DNA of 12,006 nucleotides from an uncultured Actinotalea sp. (GCF_946885855.1 NZ_CAMPHH010000091.1:1-12006); one strand, 5' to 3'; shown: positions 1 to 7,515, counted from the first letter of the stretch. The notes: generated by a model not told the origin, from the letters alone. Numbers and translations are program-made.

Positions 1-1
1 G

Positions 2-97
2 GGCGGGATGCCGGGAGCGGGATCCCTCGGGGACCAGCGTCGAGGCGGGGCCGGGCGGCAGGTCTGGCCGCACGTGGAGGAGCCACCACCGTTCTGA
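2..97 (+). CDS. Possible C-terminal tail of an upstream gene (partial)
   Basis: One plus-strand frame is open from the window edge to a TGA at 95-97 and would encode about 31 residues ending in VEEPPPF. Most of its third codon positions are G or C, as expected for coding sequence here, but it is too short to be convincing and no family is recognisable. If real, it would converge on the aldehyde dehydrogenase, whose stop is at 117-119. The gap of about 19 bases holds part of a small hairpin (CGGGG-TGG-CCCCG, 101-113) that could act as a weak bidirectional terminator but has no T tract. Nothing else is seen in 1-116. Confidence 0.2.
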   Translation, partial: GGMPGAGSLGDQRRGGAGRQVWPHVEEPPPF

Positions 98-116
98 GGC
101 CGGGGTGGCCCCGTGG

Positions 117-1643
117 TCAGCCCCGCGCGTGGCTCGGGGCCGCCTCCAGGTGCACCGCCTTGAGGACGGTCATCGCCGACAGCAGGTCCGGCCCGTACCC
201 GGCACCCGCACCGCTGTCGCGCCGCGGGTCGGCGGACCCGCCCGGCGCGCCACCGAACACGGCGTTGATCTTCACGGTGCCCACCTCCAGCTCCTCGGCG
301 GCGCGCAACGCGTGACCCATGTCGGGAGTGAGCACGGTCGCCGCGAGGCCGTACCGGCCGGAACCGGCCAGGGCGAGCCCCTCGTCGAACGACGCCACCC
401 GGCGCACGGCCGCGACCGGGCCGAAGGTCTCCTCGGTCATGAGCTCGACGTCGTCCGGGCACCCGTCCAGCACGGTCGCCGGGTACCACGCGCCGTCCCG
501 CGGGAGCGGCTCGCCGCCCACCAGGCACCGCGCCCCGGCCGCGACCGCCTCGCGCACGTGCCGGTCCACCACGGCGAGCTGCTCGCCGTCGACCATGGGC
601 CCGAGCTCGCCGGCCTCGTCCGACGGGTCCGTCACGCGCAGGGCGCGGGCGATCCGGACGAGCTCGGCCACGACGTCGTCGGCGACCTCCTCGTGCACGT
701 AGACCCGCTCGACCGACGTGCACAGCTGGCCTGCGTTCGTGAACGCCCCGACCGCGATCTGCTCGGCCGCCCAGCGCGGGTCGACGCCCCGGTCCACGAG
801 GACCGGGTCCTTCCCGCCGTTCTCCAGCAGCACCCGCGCGCCCCGGGCGCCCGCCGACGCGGCGATCCGCCGTCCCGTCGCCGAGGACCCGACCTGCGCG
901 ATGAGAGCGACCCGCTCGTCGGCGACGAGGGCCGCGCCCGTCTCACCGTCACCGTTGACCACGTTGAGCACGCCGGGCGGCAGCGCCTCGGCGATGAGCC
1001 GCGCCATCCGCCACCCCGGGACCGCGCTGCGCTCGGACGGCTTGTGCACCACGGTGTTGCCACTCACGAGCGCCGCCGCGAGCAGTCCCGCCGCCGCCGG
1101 GAACGGGTCGTTCCACGGCGTGACGACCCCCACCACCCCGTGCGGCTCGCGGCGCACGACGTCGAAGGCCGACGGCGCCCCCGCGAGCGTCCGGCCGGCC
1201 ACGCCGAGCCCCGTCGTCGCCGCCTCCTCCAGCAGGGACGCCGCGACCTGCGCGGACTCGACCGACTGCCGCAGCAGGCGACCGGTCGAGGCCGTCAGGC
1301 TCGCCCCCAGCTCCGGCGCCGCTGCCGCGACAGCGGCCGCCGCGACACGCAGGGCGGCCGCCCGATCGGCCGGCGGCGTCCGCCGCCACGCGGCACGTGC
1401 CTCCCACGCCACGCCGACCGCGCGCCCGACCTCGTCGGCGGTCCCGACGACGACGACGGCCCCCGGGCTGCCGTCGCGCGGGTCCCGCCGGTCCACGGTG
1501 CGGTCGCCGACCGCGGTCACCGCGTGGCCGCCGATCCAGTGCTCCGCCAGCCGCTCGGTGCCGCCGCCCGCGGGATGGTCCGCCATCGCGGCGTCCCGGG
1601 CGGACGCGTCCGCGGTGACCTGGTCGGCAGTGGTCTGGGTCAT
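117..1643 (-). CDS. NAD(P)-dependent aldehyde dehydrogenase
   Basis: This 508-residue protein of the aldehyde dehydrogenase superfamily should oxidise an aldehyde to a carboxylic acid in the cytoplasm; the substrate is not evident. The sequence shows TPWNDPF at about 175-181 (oxyanion Asn177), KPSE with cofactor-binding Lys201, a GSSATG segment at 252-257, LLENGGKDP with general base Glu274, catalytic Cys308 in GQLCTS, and EETFGPV at 404-410. The usual ELGGK reads ENGGK and the usual FTGS reads QVGS, so it sits in a side branch of the family. The open frame runs further upstream to 1928, but I chose the ATG at 1641-1643 because an AGGAG lies 8 bases before it and homology-like sequence starts only after it. 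Residues 1-30 are Ala/Thr-rich and probably disordered. It is transcribed divergently from the glycan operon, so a shared role, such as oxidising a sugar-derived aldehyde, is possible but inferred. Confidence 0.93.
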   Translation of the reverse strand: MTQTTADQVTADASARDAAMADHPAGGGTERLAEHWIGGHAVTAVGDRTVDRRDPRDGSPGAVVVVGTADEVGRAVGVAWEARAAWRRTPPADRAAALRVAAAAVAAAAPELGASLTASTGRLLRQSVESAQVAASLLEEAATTGLGVAGRTLAGAPSAFDVVRREPHGVVGVVTPWNDPFPAAAGLLAAALVSGNTVVHKPSERSAVPGWRMARLIAEALPPGVLNVVNGDGETGAALVADERVALIAQVGSSATGRRIAASAGARGARVLLENGGKDPVLVDRGVDPRWAAEQIAVGAFTNAGQLCTSVERVYVHEEVADDVVAELVRIARALRVTDPSDEAGELGPMVDGEQLAVVDRHVREAVAAGARCLVGGEPLPRDGAWYPATVLDGCPDDVELMTEETFGPVAAVRRVASFDEGLALAGSGRYGLAATVLTPDMGHALRAAEELEVGTVKINAVFGGAPGGSADPRRDSGAGAGYGPDLLSAMTVLKAVHLEAAPSHARG

Positions 1644-1651
1644 CGAGGCAT

Positions 1652-1656
1652 CTCCT
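1652..1656 (-). promoter_or_regulatory. Ribosome binding site of the aldehyde dehydrogenase
   Basis: On the minus strand AGGAG stands 8 bases before the ATG at 1641-1643. It decides the start against longer in-frame alternatives that extend to 1928 and would run through the whole divergent intergenic region. Confidence 0.7.
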
Positions 1657-1812
1657 GGGTCGGGTGGGCGCCTGGCAGGGGCTGGCATGGGCGGCCCGGC
1701 GCGCTCGCCTCGACACCACCACGAACGCGCGGTCCCGGCATCTCGGGCATCCCGCGGCACGTCCTCGGGGAGGCGCCACCACGTCGTCGTCCCGCCCCGT
1801 GGATGTGGTCTC

Positions 1813-1838
1813 GGAACCACTTCGAGATGCGATCTAGA
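1813..1838 (+). promoter_or_regulatory. Possible ECF-type promoter for the operon
   Basis: GGAACC at 1813-1818 matches the typical -35 box of extracytoplasmic-function sigma factors in actinomycetes. A TCT at 1833-1835 lies 15 bases after the AAC, close to the AAC/TCT pattern of envelope-stress sigma factors of the SigE type, although the spacer is about one base short. Transcription would start near 1843, leaving a leader of roughly 65 bases before the carbamoyltransferase. The match is weak and overlaps the inverted repeat. Confidence 0.22.
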
Positions 1839-1847
1839 AGAAGTGGT
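1816..1847. repeat. Perfect 8-bp inverted repeat, candidate operator
   Basis: ACCACTTC at 1816-1823 is the exact reverse complement of GAAGTGGT at 1840-1847, separated by 16 bases. One further pair (G1814-C1849) matches after a single mismatch. The arms are centred 24 bp apart, slightly over two helical turns, a spacing that fits two protein subunits on one face of the DNA. The left arm also forms a second hairpin-like repeat with GTGGT at 1805-1809 (6-base loop). A transcription factor site is a reasonable inference; an RNA hairpin is the alternative. Confidence 0.45.
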
Positions 1848-1908
1848 CCGACGGTGGCCCGGTCGGGAACGGCCCGGCGCACGACCGACCTCTGGGGGAC
1901 CTCGACCC

Positions 1909-3591
1909 ATGCGCGTGCTCGGCGTCAACGCGATCTACCACGACCCCTCCGCCGCCCTGGTGATCGACGGCGAGGTCGTCGGGGCGGCCGAGGAGGAGCG
2001 CTTCTCCCGCAGGAAGAAGGGCAAGCGACCCGTCCCGTTCGCCGCGTGGGAGCTGCCTGAGCTGTCGATGCGCTGGCTCCTGAAGGAGGCCGGCCTGCGG
2101 CCGGAGGACCTCGACGCCGTCGCCTACTCCTTCGACCCGGCGCTGACGAAGCCCGCCGAGGAGCTGGGCCTGCACGACCCGTGGGACCACCTGCGCACCA
2201 CCTACGCGCAGCGCGCTCCCGGGTTCCTCGCCGCGGCCCTGCCCGGCCTCGACGAGTCGCAGGTGCGCTTCGTCCCGCACCACGTCGCCCACGCGGCGTC
2301 GGCGGCGCTGGCCTCCCCGCACCCCCGCAGCAGCGTCCTGGTCCTCGACGGCCGTGGTGAGCGCGCCTCGCACCTGGCCGGACGCTACGAGGACGGCCGG
2401 CTCGAGGTGCTCTTCCAGCAAGAGCTGCCGCACTCCCTCGGGCTGGTCTACGAGTCCCTCACCGAGCACCTCGGGTTCCTCCGCTCCAGCGACGAGTACA
2501 AGGTCATGGCCCTGGCCTCCTACGGCCGGCCCCGCTTCCTCGAGGAGCTGCGCGAGGTCATCCGACCGACCGGCGACGGCGGCTTCCTGGCCGAGGCCCC
2601 GGACTGGTCCCGCTGGGCACCGGCCCGGGCCGCCGACGCGACGCTGAGCGAGGAGTCCTGGCGCGGCCCGCACGCCGACCTGGCGTGCTCGGTGCAGCAG
2701 CGCCTCGAGGAGGTCCTCGTCGAGCTCGCCCGCTGGGTCCACGCCCAGACGGGCGACCGCGTCCTCACCATGGCGGGCGGGACGGCTCTGAACTGCGTCG
2801 CCAACTCCCGCATCTGGCGCGAGACCGCCTTCGAGGAGGTCTGGGTGCAGCCGGCCGCGGGCGACGCCGGCACGGCGCTCGGCGCGGCCCTGCAGGTGTC
2901 CGCCGACGGCGGCGAGGTGCCCGACCCGATGCCCGGCGCCGACCTCGGCCGCGCCTGGTCCGACGACGAGCTGGCGGCCTGGCTGCGCGGCGCCGCGGTG
3001 CCGTTCACCACCCCGGAGGACCTCGGCGGGGAGGTCGCCGACGTCCTGGCCCGCAACGGCGTCATCGCGTGGTTCGACGGCCGCAGCGAGTTCGGCCCCC
3101 GCGCGCTGGGACACCGTTCCCTGCTGGCCCACCCCGGGCACCCGGAGAACCTCGAGCACCTCAACGTGGTCAAGGGCCGGGAGCAGTTCCGCCCCGTCGC
3201 GCCGATGGTGCTCCTCGAGCACGCCGCCGAGATCTTCAGCGACGGCCCCATCCCGAGCGACTACATGCTCTTCGTGCACACGGTCGACCCGGCGTGGCGT
3301 GAGCGGATCCCCGCCGCCGTCCACGTCGACGGCACCGCCCGGATCCAGACCGTCGACCCGGCCCGCCAGCCGCGCCTCGGCGCGACCCTCGAGGCGTTCC
3401 GGGCCCGCACCGGCCTGCCGGTGGTCATCAACACGAGCCTCAACACCGCCGGGCGGCCCATGGTCGACGACCCTCGCGACGCCCTGGAGCTGTTCGGCTC
3501 CGCGCCCGTCGACGCCCTCGTGCTCGGTCCGCACCTGGTCCGGCGGTCCGCGCTCTTCGCGGGAGGGGGCGACGGGGGGAGCACGCGGTGA
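1909..3591 (+). CDS. NodU/CmcH-family O-carbamoyltransferase
   Basis: This 560-residue protein, normal for the family, should transfer a carbamoyl group from carbamoyl phosphate, through carbamoyl-AMP, to a hydroxyl of a sugar or natural product. The N-terminal Kae1-like domain starts with VLGVNAIYHDPSAAL at 3-17. It carries PHHVAHA with metal-binding His124 and His128, the LVLDGRGE strand at about 144-151, and GGTALNC at 290-296. The C-terminal YrdC-like domain has FGPRALGHRSLLA at 395-407, REQFRPVAPM at 424-433 and NTSLN at 508-512. All core motifs are intact. The ATG at 1909 is preceded by GGGGGA at a 9-base spacing and begins exactly at the conserved N-terminus. It is the first gene of the operon and overlaps the next by 4 bases (GTGA). 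Among glycosyltransferases and heptose genes, its acceptor is most likely a sugar of the glycan or the nucleotide-heptose; this is inferred. Confidence 0.93.
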   Translation: MRVLGVNAIYHDPSAALVIDGEVVGAAEEERFSRRKKGKRPVPFAAWELPELSMRWLLKEAGLRPEDLDAVAYSFDPALTKPAEELGLHDPWDHLRTTYAQRAPGFLAAALPGLDESQVRFVPHHVAHAASAALASPHPRSSVLVLDGRGERASHLAGRYEDGRLEVLFQQELPHSLGLVYESLTEHLGFLRSSDEYKVMALASYGRPRFLEELREVIRPTGDGGFLAEAPDWSRWAPARAADATLSEESWRGPHADLACSVQQRLEEVLVELARWVHAQTGDRVLTMAGGTALNCVANSRIWRETAFEEVWVQPAAGDAGTALGAALQVSADGGEVPDPMPGADLGRAWSDDELAAWLRGAAVPFTTPEDLGGEVADVLARNGVIAWFDGRSEFGPRALGHRSLLAHPGHPENLEHLNVVKGREQFRPVAPMVLLEHAAEIFSDGPIPSDYMLFVHTVDPAWRERIPAAVHVDGTARIQTVDPARQPRLGATLEAFRARTGLPVVINTSLNTAGRPMVDDPRDALELFGSAPVDALVLGPHLVRRSALFAGGGDGGSTR

Positions 3592-5249
3592 CGGGCACCC
3601 CGCGCCACCGCGCCGACGCCCCCGCGCCCGAGCGCTTCGCCGTCGTCCTGCCGACCATCGGGCGGCCCTCGCTCGGTGTCACGCTGCGCAGCCTCGCCGC
3701 CCAGGCGACCGGCCCCGACGCGCCTGCCCCGGACGTCGTCGTCGTCGCGGACGACCGGCGGCTCGACCTCGACGGGGACCCGTCCACCTGGCCCGCCCCC
3801 CTCGACGTCGCCGCGCTCGTGCCCGACGCCCGCTGGCCCGTCGTCGTCGTCCGCACGGGGGGCCGCGGACCGGCGGCCGCCCGCAACGCCGGCTGGCGCG
3901 CGACGACGACGCCCTGGGTCGCCTTCGTCGACGACGACGTCGTCCTGCCGTCCGGCTGGCTCGAGGGCCTGGCGCGCGACCTCGCCGCGGCGGCCGCCGA
4001 CGTCGGTGCCGTGCAGGGCCGGCTCGAGGTGCCCCTGCCCACGCACCGCCACCCCACCGACTGGGAGCGCAGCACCCGCGGCCTCGAGGGGGCGCTCTGG
4101 GCGACGGCGGACATGGCGTACCGGCGGACGGCGCTCGAGACCGTCCACGGGTTCGACGAGCGGTTCCCCCGCGCCTACCGCGAGGACGCCGACCTGGCCC
4201 TGCGCGTGCGCCGGGCCGGGTGGCGGCTCGAGCGCGGGACCCGCGTGACGACGCACCCCGTACGACCCGCCGACGACGCCGTCAGCGTCCGGGTCCAGGC
4301 CGGTGCCGCCGACGACGCCCTGATGCGGGCGCTGCACGGCCCACGCTGGCGCGCGATCGCCGAGACCGGGCGCGGCCGGTTCCCCTGGCACGTGGCCACC
4401 GTCGGCGCCGCCGCCCTCGCCCTCGGGGGCGCCGTGCTGCGCCGACCGGTCCCGGCCGCGGTCGGCGCCGCGGCGTGGCTCGGGCTGACGGCCGACTTCG
4501 CCCGCGTCCGGATCCAGCCCGGTCCCCGTCCGGGCGAGGACGGCTGGCGCGATGAGTGGCGTCGCATGCTCCTGACCAGCGCGCGGATCCCCGGTGCGGC
4601 CGTCCGGCACCGCGTCGCGGGCACCCGCGCCCACGGCGGCGCGCTGGGGCTGCCCGCCTCGGCGGCGCCCTGGCCGCTGCCCGTGCGCGCGGTGCTCTTC
4701 GATCGCGACGGCACCCTCGTCCACGACGTGCCCTACAACGGCGACCCCGACCAGGTGCGCGTCGTCGACGGGGCGCGCGCGGTGCTCGACGCGCTGCGGG
4801 CGCAGGGGGTCGGGGTCGGCGTCGTCACCAACCAGTCGGGGATCGCCCGCGGGATCGTCACGGCCGAGCAGGTGGCGGCCGTGAACGCGCGGGTCGAGGC
4901 GGAGCTGGGCCCGTTCGACACCTGGCAGCAGTGCCCGCACGGGCCCGAGGACGCGTGCGCGTGCCGCAAGCCCGGCCCGGTCATGGTGCTGCGCGCGGCC
5001 GCTGAGCTGGGCGTCCGCCCGGACGAGTGCGCCGTCGTCGGCGACATCGGGGCCGACCTCGGCGCCGCGGCGTCCGCCGGGGCGCGGGGTGTCCTGGTGC
5101 CCACCCCCGTCACGCGCGCGGAGGAGGTCGCGGAGGCGCCGCTGGTCGCCCGGGACCTCGCCGAGGCGGTCACGCTGCTGGGGCTGGGCGGGTCGGCGGC
5201 GTCCCTGGCCGACCCGCCCACGCCCGTGGTGAGGGGGGCCGCGGCATGA
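3588..5249 (+). CDS. Fusion of family-2 glycosyltransferase and GmhB-type heptose-bisphosphate 7-phosphatase
   Basis: This 553-residue protein has two enzymes in one chain. Residues about 16-245 are a GT2 (GT-A fold) glycosyltransferase: VVLPTIGRPSL at the start, FVDDDVV with the metal-binding DxD (Asp115-117), and REDADLALRVRRAGW at 198-212. A hydrophobic Ala/Leu-rich stretch at about 268-303 may contact the membrane. Residues about 366-525 are a HAD phosphatase of the GmhB type, which removes the 7-phosphate of D-glycero-D-manno-heptose 1,7-bisphosphate. It shows FDRDGTLV with Asp372 nucleophile and Asp374, TNQSGIARG at 414-422, the zinc-loop ligands Cys449, His451, Cys457 and Cys459, then RKP, and VGDIGAD with Asp486 and Asp490. 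The start is the GTG at 3588, overlapping the previous stop (GTGA) and 7 bases after a GGGGGA. The gene ends in an ATGA overlap. The domain calls are firm; the sugar used by the GT2 half is unknown. Confidence 0.92.
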   Translation: MTGTPRHRADAPAPERFAVVLPTIGRPSLGVTLRSLAAQATGPDAPAPDVVVVADDRRLDLDGDPSTWPAPLDVAALVPDARWPVVVVRTGGRGPAAARNAGWRATTTPWVAFVDDDVVLPSGWLEGLARDLAAAAADVGAVQGRLEVPLPTHRHPTDWERSTRGLEGALWATADMAYRRTALETVHGFDERFPRAYREDADLALRVRRAGWRLERGTRVTTHPVRPADDAVSVRVQAGAADDALMRALHGPRWRAIAETGRGRFPWHVATVGAAALALGGAVLRRPVPAAVGAAAWLGLTADFARVRIQPGPRPGEDGWRDEWRRMLLTSARIPGAAVRHRVAGTRAHGGALGLPASAAPWPLPVRAVLFDRDGTLVHDVPYNGDPDQVRVVDGARAVLDALRAQGVGVGVVTNQSGIARGIVTAEQVAAVNARVEAELGPFDTWQQCPHGPEDACACRKPGPVMVLRAAAELGVRPDECAVVGDIGADLGAAASAGARGVLVPTPVTRAEEVAEAPLVARDLAEAVTLLGLGGSAASLADPPTPVVRGAAA

Positions 5250-6469
5250 GGGGAGCGGGGGAGCCCACCCGTGAGGCGGACGCCGACCGGGTCCTGGTCG
5301 TGCGCCTGGACAGCGACGGCGACGTGCTGCTCGCCGGTCCCGCGGTCCGTGCGCTCGCGGCCGCCGACGACGTCGCCCGGGTCGACCTGCTCGTCTCCCC
5401 GGCGGGTCGCCGGGCGGCGGAGCTGCTGCCGGACGTCGGGGAGGTGCTCGTCTTCGACGCCCCGTGGTCCGGGTACCGCCCTCCCGCGGTGGACGTCCCG
5501 GCGGTGCACGCCCTCGTCGCCGACCTCGCCGGGCGGGCCTACGACCGCTGCCTGGTCCTGACCTCGTTCCACCAGAGCCCGCTGCCCCTGGCGCTCCTCG
5601 CACGGCTCGCGGGCGTGCCGTTCGTCGCCGGGACGAGCGAGGACTACCCCGGCACGCTGCTCGACGTGCGGCACCGGCGGCCGGACGGCCTCCACGAGGT
5701 CGAGGCGGCGCTGGACCTCGTCCGGGCGACGGGCGTGGCCGTGGAGCCCGGTCCGCACCGGCTCGCGGTGCAGCGGCCGCTGCCCGACGTCACGGGACTG
5801 CTCGCTGAGGCGGGGCTGCGCGTGGGGTCGGCACCGACCACGCACGACGCGCTCGCGGACGACCCCCGCCGGCCCTCCCTCGTCCTGCACCCGGGGGCGT
5901 CGGTGCCCGCGCGCGGGCTCACGCCCGACCACGCCGCGGCCATCGCGGGCGACCTGGCCGGGGCGGGCTACGACGTCCTCGTCACCGGTGGGCCGGCCGA
6001 GGCAGACCTCACGGCGGCGGTCGTGGCGGGCGCCGGCGGCGGCGCGGGAGGGGGAGCCGTGGGCACCGTCGTCGACCTCGGCGGCCGGACGACCCTCGCG
6101 GAGCTCGCGGCCGTGCTGGCGGGGGCGCGGTGCGTCGTCGTCGGCAACACCGGGCCGGCGCACCTCGCCGCGGCGGTCGGGACGCCGGTCGTCTCGCTCT
6201 TCTCCCCGGTCGTCCCGGCGGAGCGCTGGGCGCCGTGGGGCGTCCCGAGCGTCGTGCTGGGCGACCCCTCCGCCCCGTGCCGGGGCACCCGCGCGCGGGA
6301 GTGCCCGGTGCCGGGCCACCCGTGCCTGACGTCCGTCGCGCCGTCGCAGGTGCGCGCGGCGGTCGAGCGGCTGACGGGTACCACGACTGCGGACGCGGAG
6401 CCCGCCGGTGCCGTGCCGGCAGACGCCGAGCCCGGCGTCGGCCGGACCCCCGCGGAGGTGGCCCGATGA
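5246..6469 (+). CDS. Glycosyltransferase family 9 (heptosyltransferase-like)
   Basis: This 407-residue GT-B protein belongs to family GT9, which includes the LPS heptosyltransferases that use ADP-heptose. The N-terminal half has VLVVRLDSDGDVLLAGPAVRAL at about 16-37, where Asp26 aligns with the catalytic Asp of WaaC-type enzymes. The C-terminal half has HPGAS at 215-219, VTGGPAEADL at about 246-255, GRTTLAELAAVLAGA at about 280-294 and NTGPAH at 301-306, followed by SLFSPVVPAERWAPWG, the usual nucleotide-sugar-binding signature. The Cys-rich segment (CRGTRAREC, residues 345-353, and a later Cys at 360) is common in this family. The start is the ATG at 5246, inside the ATGA overlap. A tail from about residue 377 is low-complexity, with a repeated ADAEP. 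With GmhA, HldE and GmhB in the same operon, an ADP-heptose donor is the natural inference. Confidence 0.92.
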   Translation: MRGAGEPTREADADRVLVVRLDSDGDVLLAGPAVRALAAADDVARVDLLVSPAGRRAAELLPDVGEVLVFDAPWSGYRPPAVDVPAVHALVADLAGRAYDRCLVLTSFHQSPLPLALLARLAGVPFVAGTSEDYPGTLLDVRHRRPDGLHEVEAALDLVRATGVAVEPGPHRLAVQRPLPDVTGLLAEAGLRVGSAPTTHDALADDPRRPSLVLHPGASVPARGLTPDHAAAIAGDLAGAGYDVLVTGGPAEADLTAAVVAGAGGGAGGGAVGTVVDLGGRTTLAELAAVLAGARCVVVGNTGPAHLAAAVGTPVVSLFSPVVPAERWAPWGVPSVVLGDPSAPCRGTRARECPVPGHPCLTSVAPSQVRAAVERLTGTTTADAEPAGAVPADAEPGVGRTPAEVAR

Positions 6470-7515
6470 AGGTCCTCGTGTGGCACGTGCACGGCTCCTG
6501 GACGACGTCGTTCGTCCAGGGCCCGGACGAGTACCTCCTGCCCGTCGTGCCCGACCGCGGGCCCGAGGGGCGCGGCCGCGCCCGCACGTGGGACTGGCCA
6601 GAGGGCGCCCGCGAGGTGACGCCCGAGCAGCTGGCCGAGGAGGAGGTCGACGTCGTCGTCCTCCAGCGGCCCGAGGACCTCGAGCTGGCCGAGCGCTGGA
6701 CCGGCCGGCGCCCCGGCGTGGACCTGCCGGCCGTCTACGTCGAGCACAACGCCCCGCCCGAGCACGCGGTGCGCACCCGCCACCCGCTCGCCGACCGCCG
6801 CGACATCCCCGTCGCCCACGTCACGGCGTTCAACCGACTCATGTGGGACTGCGGCGTCGCGCCGTCGACCGTCGTGGACCACGGCATCGTCGACCCCGGC
6901 CATCGGTGGACGGGGGAGCGGGAGCGCGTCGGGGTCGTCGTCAACGAGCCCGTCCGGCGCTGGCGCGTCGCGGGCACCGACATCCTGCTCGACGTCGCCA
7001 CCCGCGTGCCGGTCGACGTCTACGGCATGGGCATGGCGGCGCTCGAGGAGGCCGCCGAGCGCTGGGGCCGGGACGAGGGGGCCCCGGCCGAGGGGCGGCC
7101 CGCGAGTGAGCCACCCCGGACCTCCCGTCGCGCGCACGGCGTCCACCCCGGCCCGGACCTCGTCACGCACGACGACGTCCCCCAGGCCGCGATGCACGAC
7201 CTGCTCGCCCGGGACCGCCTCTACCTGCACCCCTACCGCTGGACGAGCCTGGGGCTGTCCCTCCTCGAGGCGATGGCGCTGGGCCTGCCGGTGCTGGCGC
7301 TGTCCACGACGGAGGCCCCCGCGGCGGTCCCGGCGTCGGCCGGGCTGGTGTCGAACGACGTCGACGCCCTGGTCGCGGCCGCGCGCCGCTGGCTCGCCGA
7401 CCCCGACGAGGCGCGCGAGCGCGGCCTCGCCGCCCGCGAGCACGTGCTCGCGCACTACGGCCTGGAGCGCTTCGTCACCGACTGGCAGACCCTGCTGAAG
7501 GAGGTCACCCGATGA
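6466..7515 (+). CDS. GT-B glycosyltransferase, GT4-like, with altered catalytic-site motif
   Basis: This 349-residue protein is a probable glycosyltransferase. The N-terminal domain begins MKVLVWHVHGSWTTSF and contains QGPDEY at 18-23 and VEHNAPPEH at 92-100. The C-terminal domain contains LHPYRWTSLGLSLLEAMALG (254-273), the donor-binding region of GT4-like enzymes. In the usual E-x7-E motif the second Glu is present (Glu268), but the first position is Thr260. A low-complexity insert lies at about 200-225. The start is the ATG at 6466, inside an ATGA overlap, with GGAGG at 6454-6458 seven bases before it; the stop also overlaps the next start. I see no signal peptide or membrane segment, so it should act on the cytoplasmic face. 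Donor and acceptor cannot be read from the sequence. Confidence 0.85.
   Translation: MKVLVWHVHGSWTTSFVQGPDEYLLPVVPDRGPEGRGRARTWDWPEGAREVTPEQLAEEEVDVVVLQRPEDLELAERWTGRRPGVDLPAVYVEHNAPPEHAVRTRHPLADRRDIPVAHVTAFNRLMWDCGVAPSTVVDHGIVDPGHRWTGERERVGVVVNEPVRRWRVAGTDILLDVATRVPVDVYGMGMAALEEAAERWGRDEGAPAEGRPASEPPRTSRRAHGVHPGPDLVTHDDVPQAAMHDLLARDRLYLHPYRWTSLGLSLLEAMALGLPVLALSTTEAPAAVPASAGLVSNDVDALVAAARRWLADPDEARERGLAAREHVLAHYGLERFVTDWQTLLKEVTR

Larger units (their letters stand above)
1644..1908. promoter_or_regulatory. Divergent intergenic region with probable promoters and operator
   Basis: These 265 bases separate the minus-strand dehydrogenase from the plus-strand operon and should hold promoters for both. 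The part at about 1800-1850 is clearly richer in A/T than its surroundings. It contains three copies of a GTGGT/ACCAC element (1805-1809, 1816-1820 inverted, 1843-1847), arranged as two overlapping inverted repeats. A GGAACC at 1813-1818 resembles the -35 element of ECF sigma-factor promoters. The operon's likely ribosome site, GGGGGA at 1894-1899, lies 9 bases before the ATG at 1909. Long open frames cross the region on both strands, but none has a recognisable family or a good ribosome site, so I regard it as non-coding. Confidence 0.6.

Noticed and set aside
19..26. GGGATCCC palindrome as a binding site
   Set aside because: An isolated 8-bp GC-rich palindrome is expected by chance and has no partner copy or nearby promoter.
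101..113. CGGGG-TGG-CCCCG hairpin just beyond the dehydrogenase stop, as a terminator
   Set aside because: The stem is only five base pairs with no T tract on either strand, and such hairpins arise by chance at this GC content. It is mentioned only as a weak possibility.
1640..1882. 80-codon minus-strand frame in the divergent intergenic region containing a DRISKWFRDHI stretch
   Set aside because: The stretch merely reflects the locally AT-richer patch; there is no clear ribosome site, and the rest is Arg/Gly/Pro-rich. I prefer a regulatory reading.
1834..3534. 566-codon minus-strand frame opposite the carbamoyltransferase
   Set aside because: Its composition is mirror-image low-complexity without family motifs, while the plus strand carries a complete NodU-type protein.
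3735..3760. Run of CGTCGT repeats, as a simple-sequence element
   Set aside because: It encodes consecutive valines in a beta strand of the GT2 domain, and the same GTC codon runs occur in many genes here.
3261..5603. 780-codon open frame on the minus strand opposite the fusion and GT9 genes
   Set aside because: It is an Arg/Gly/Pro-rich shadow frame typical of very high GC DNA, with no recognisable motif, and lies opposite well-supported genes.
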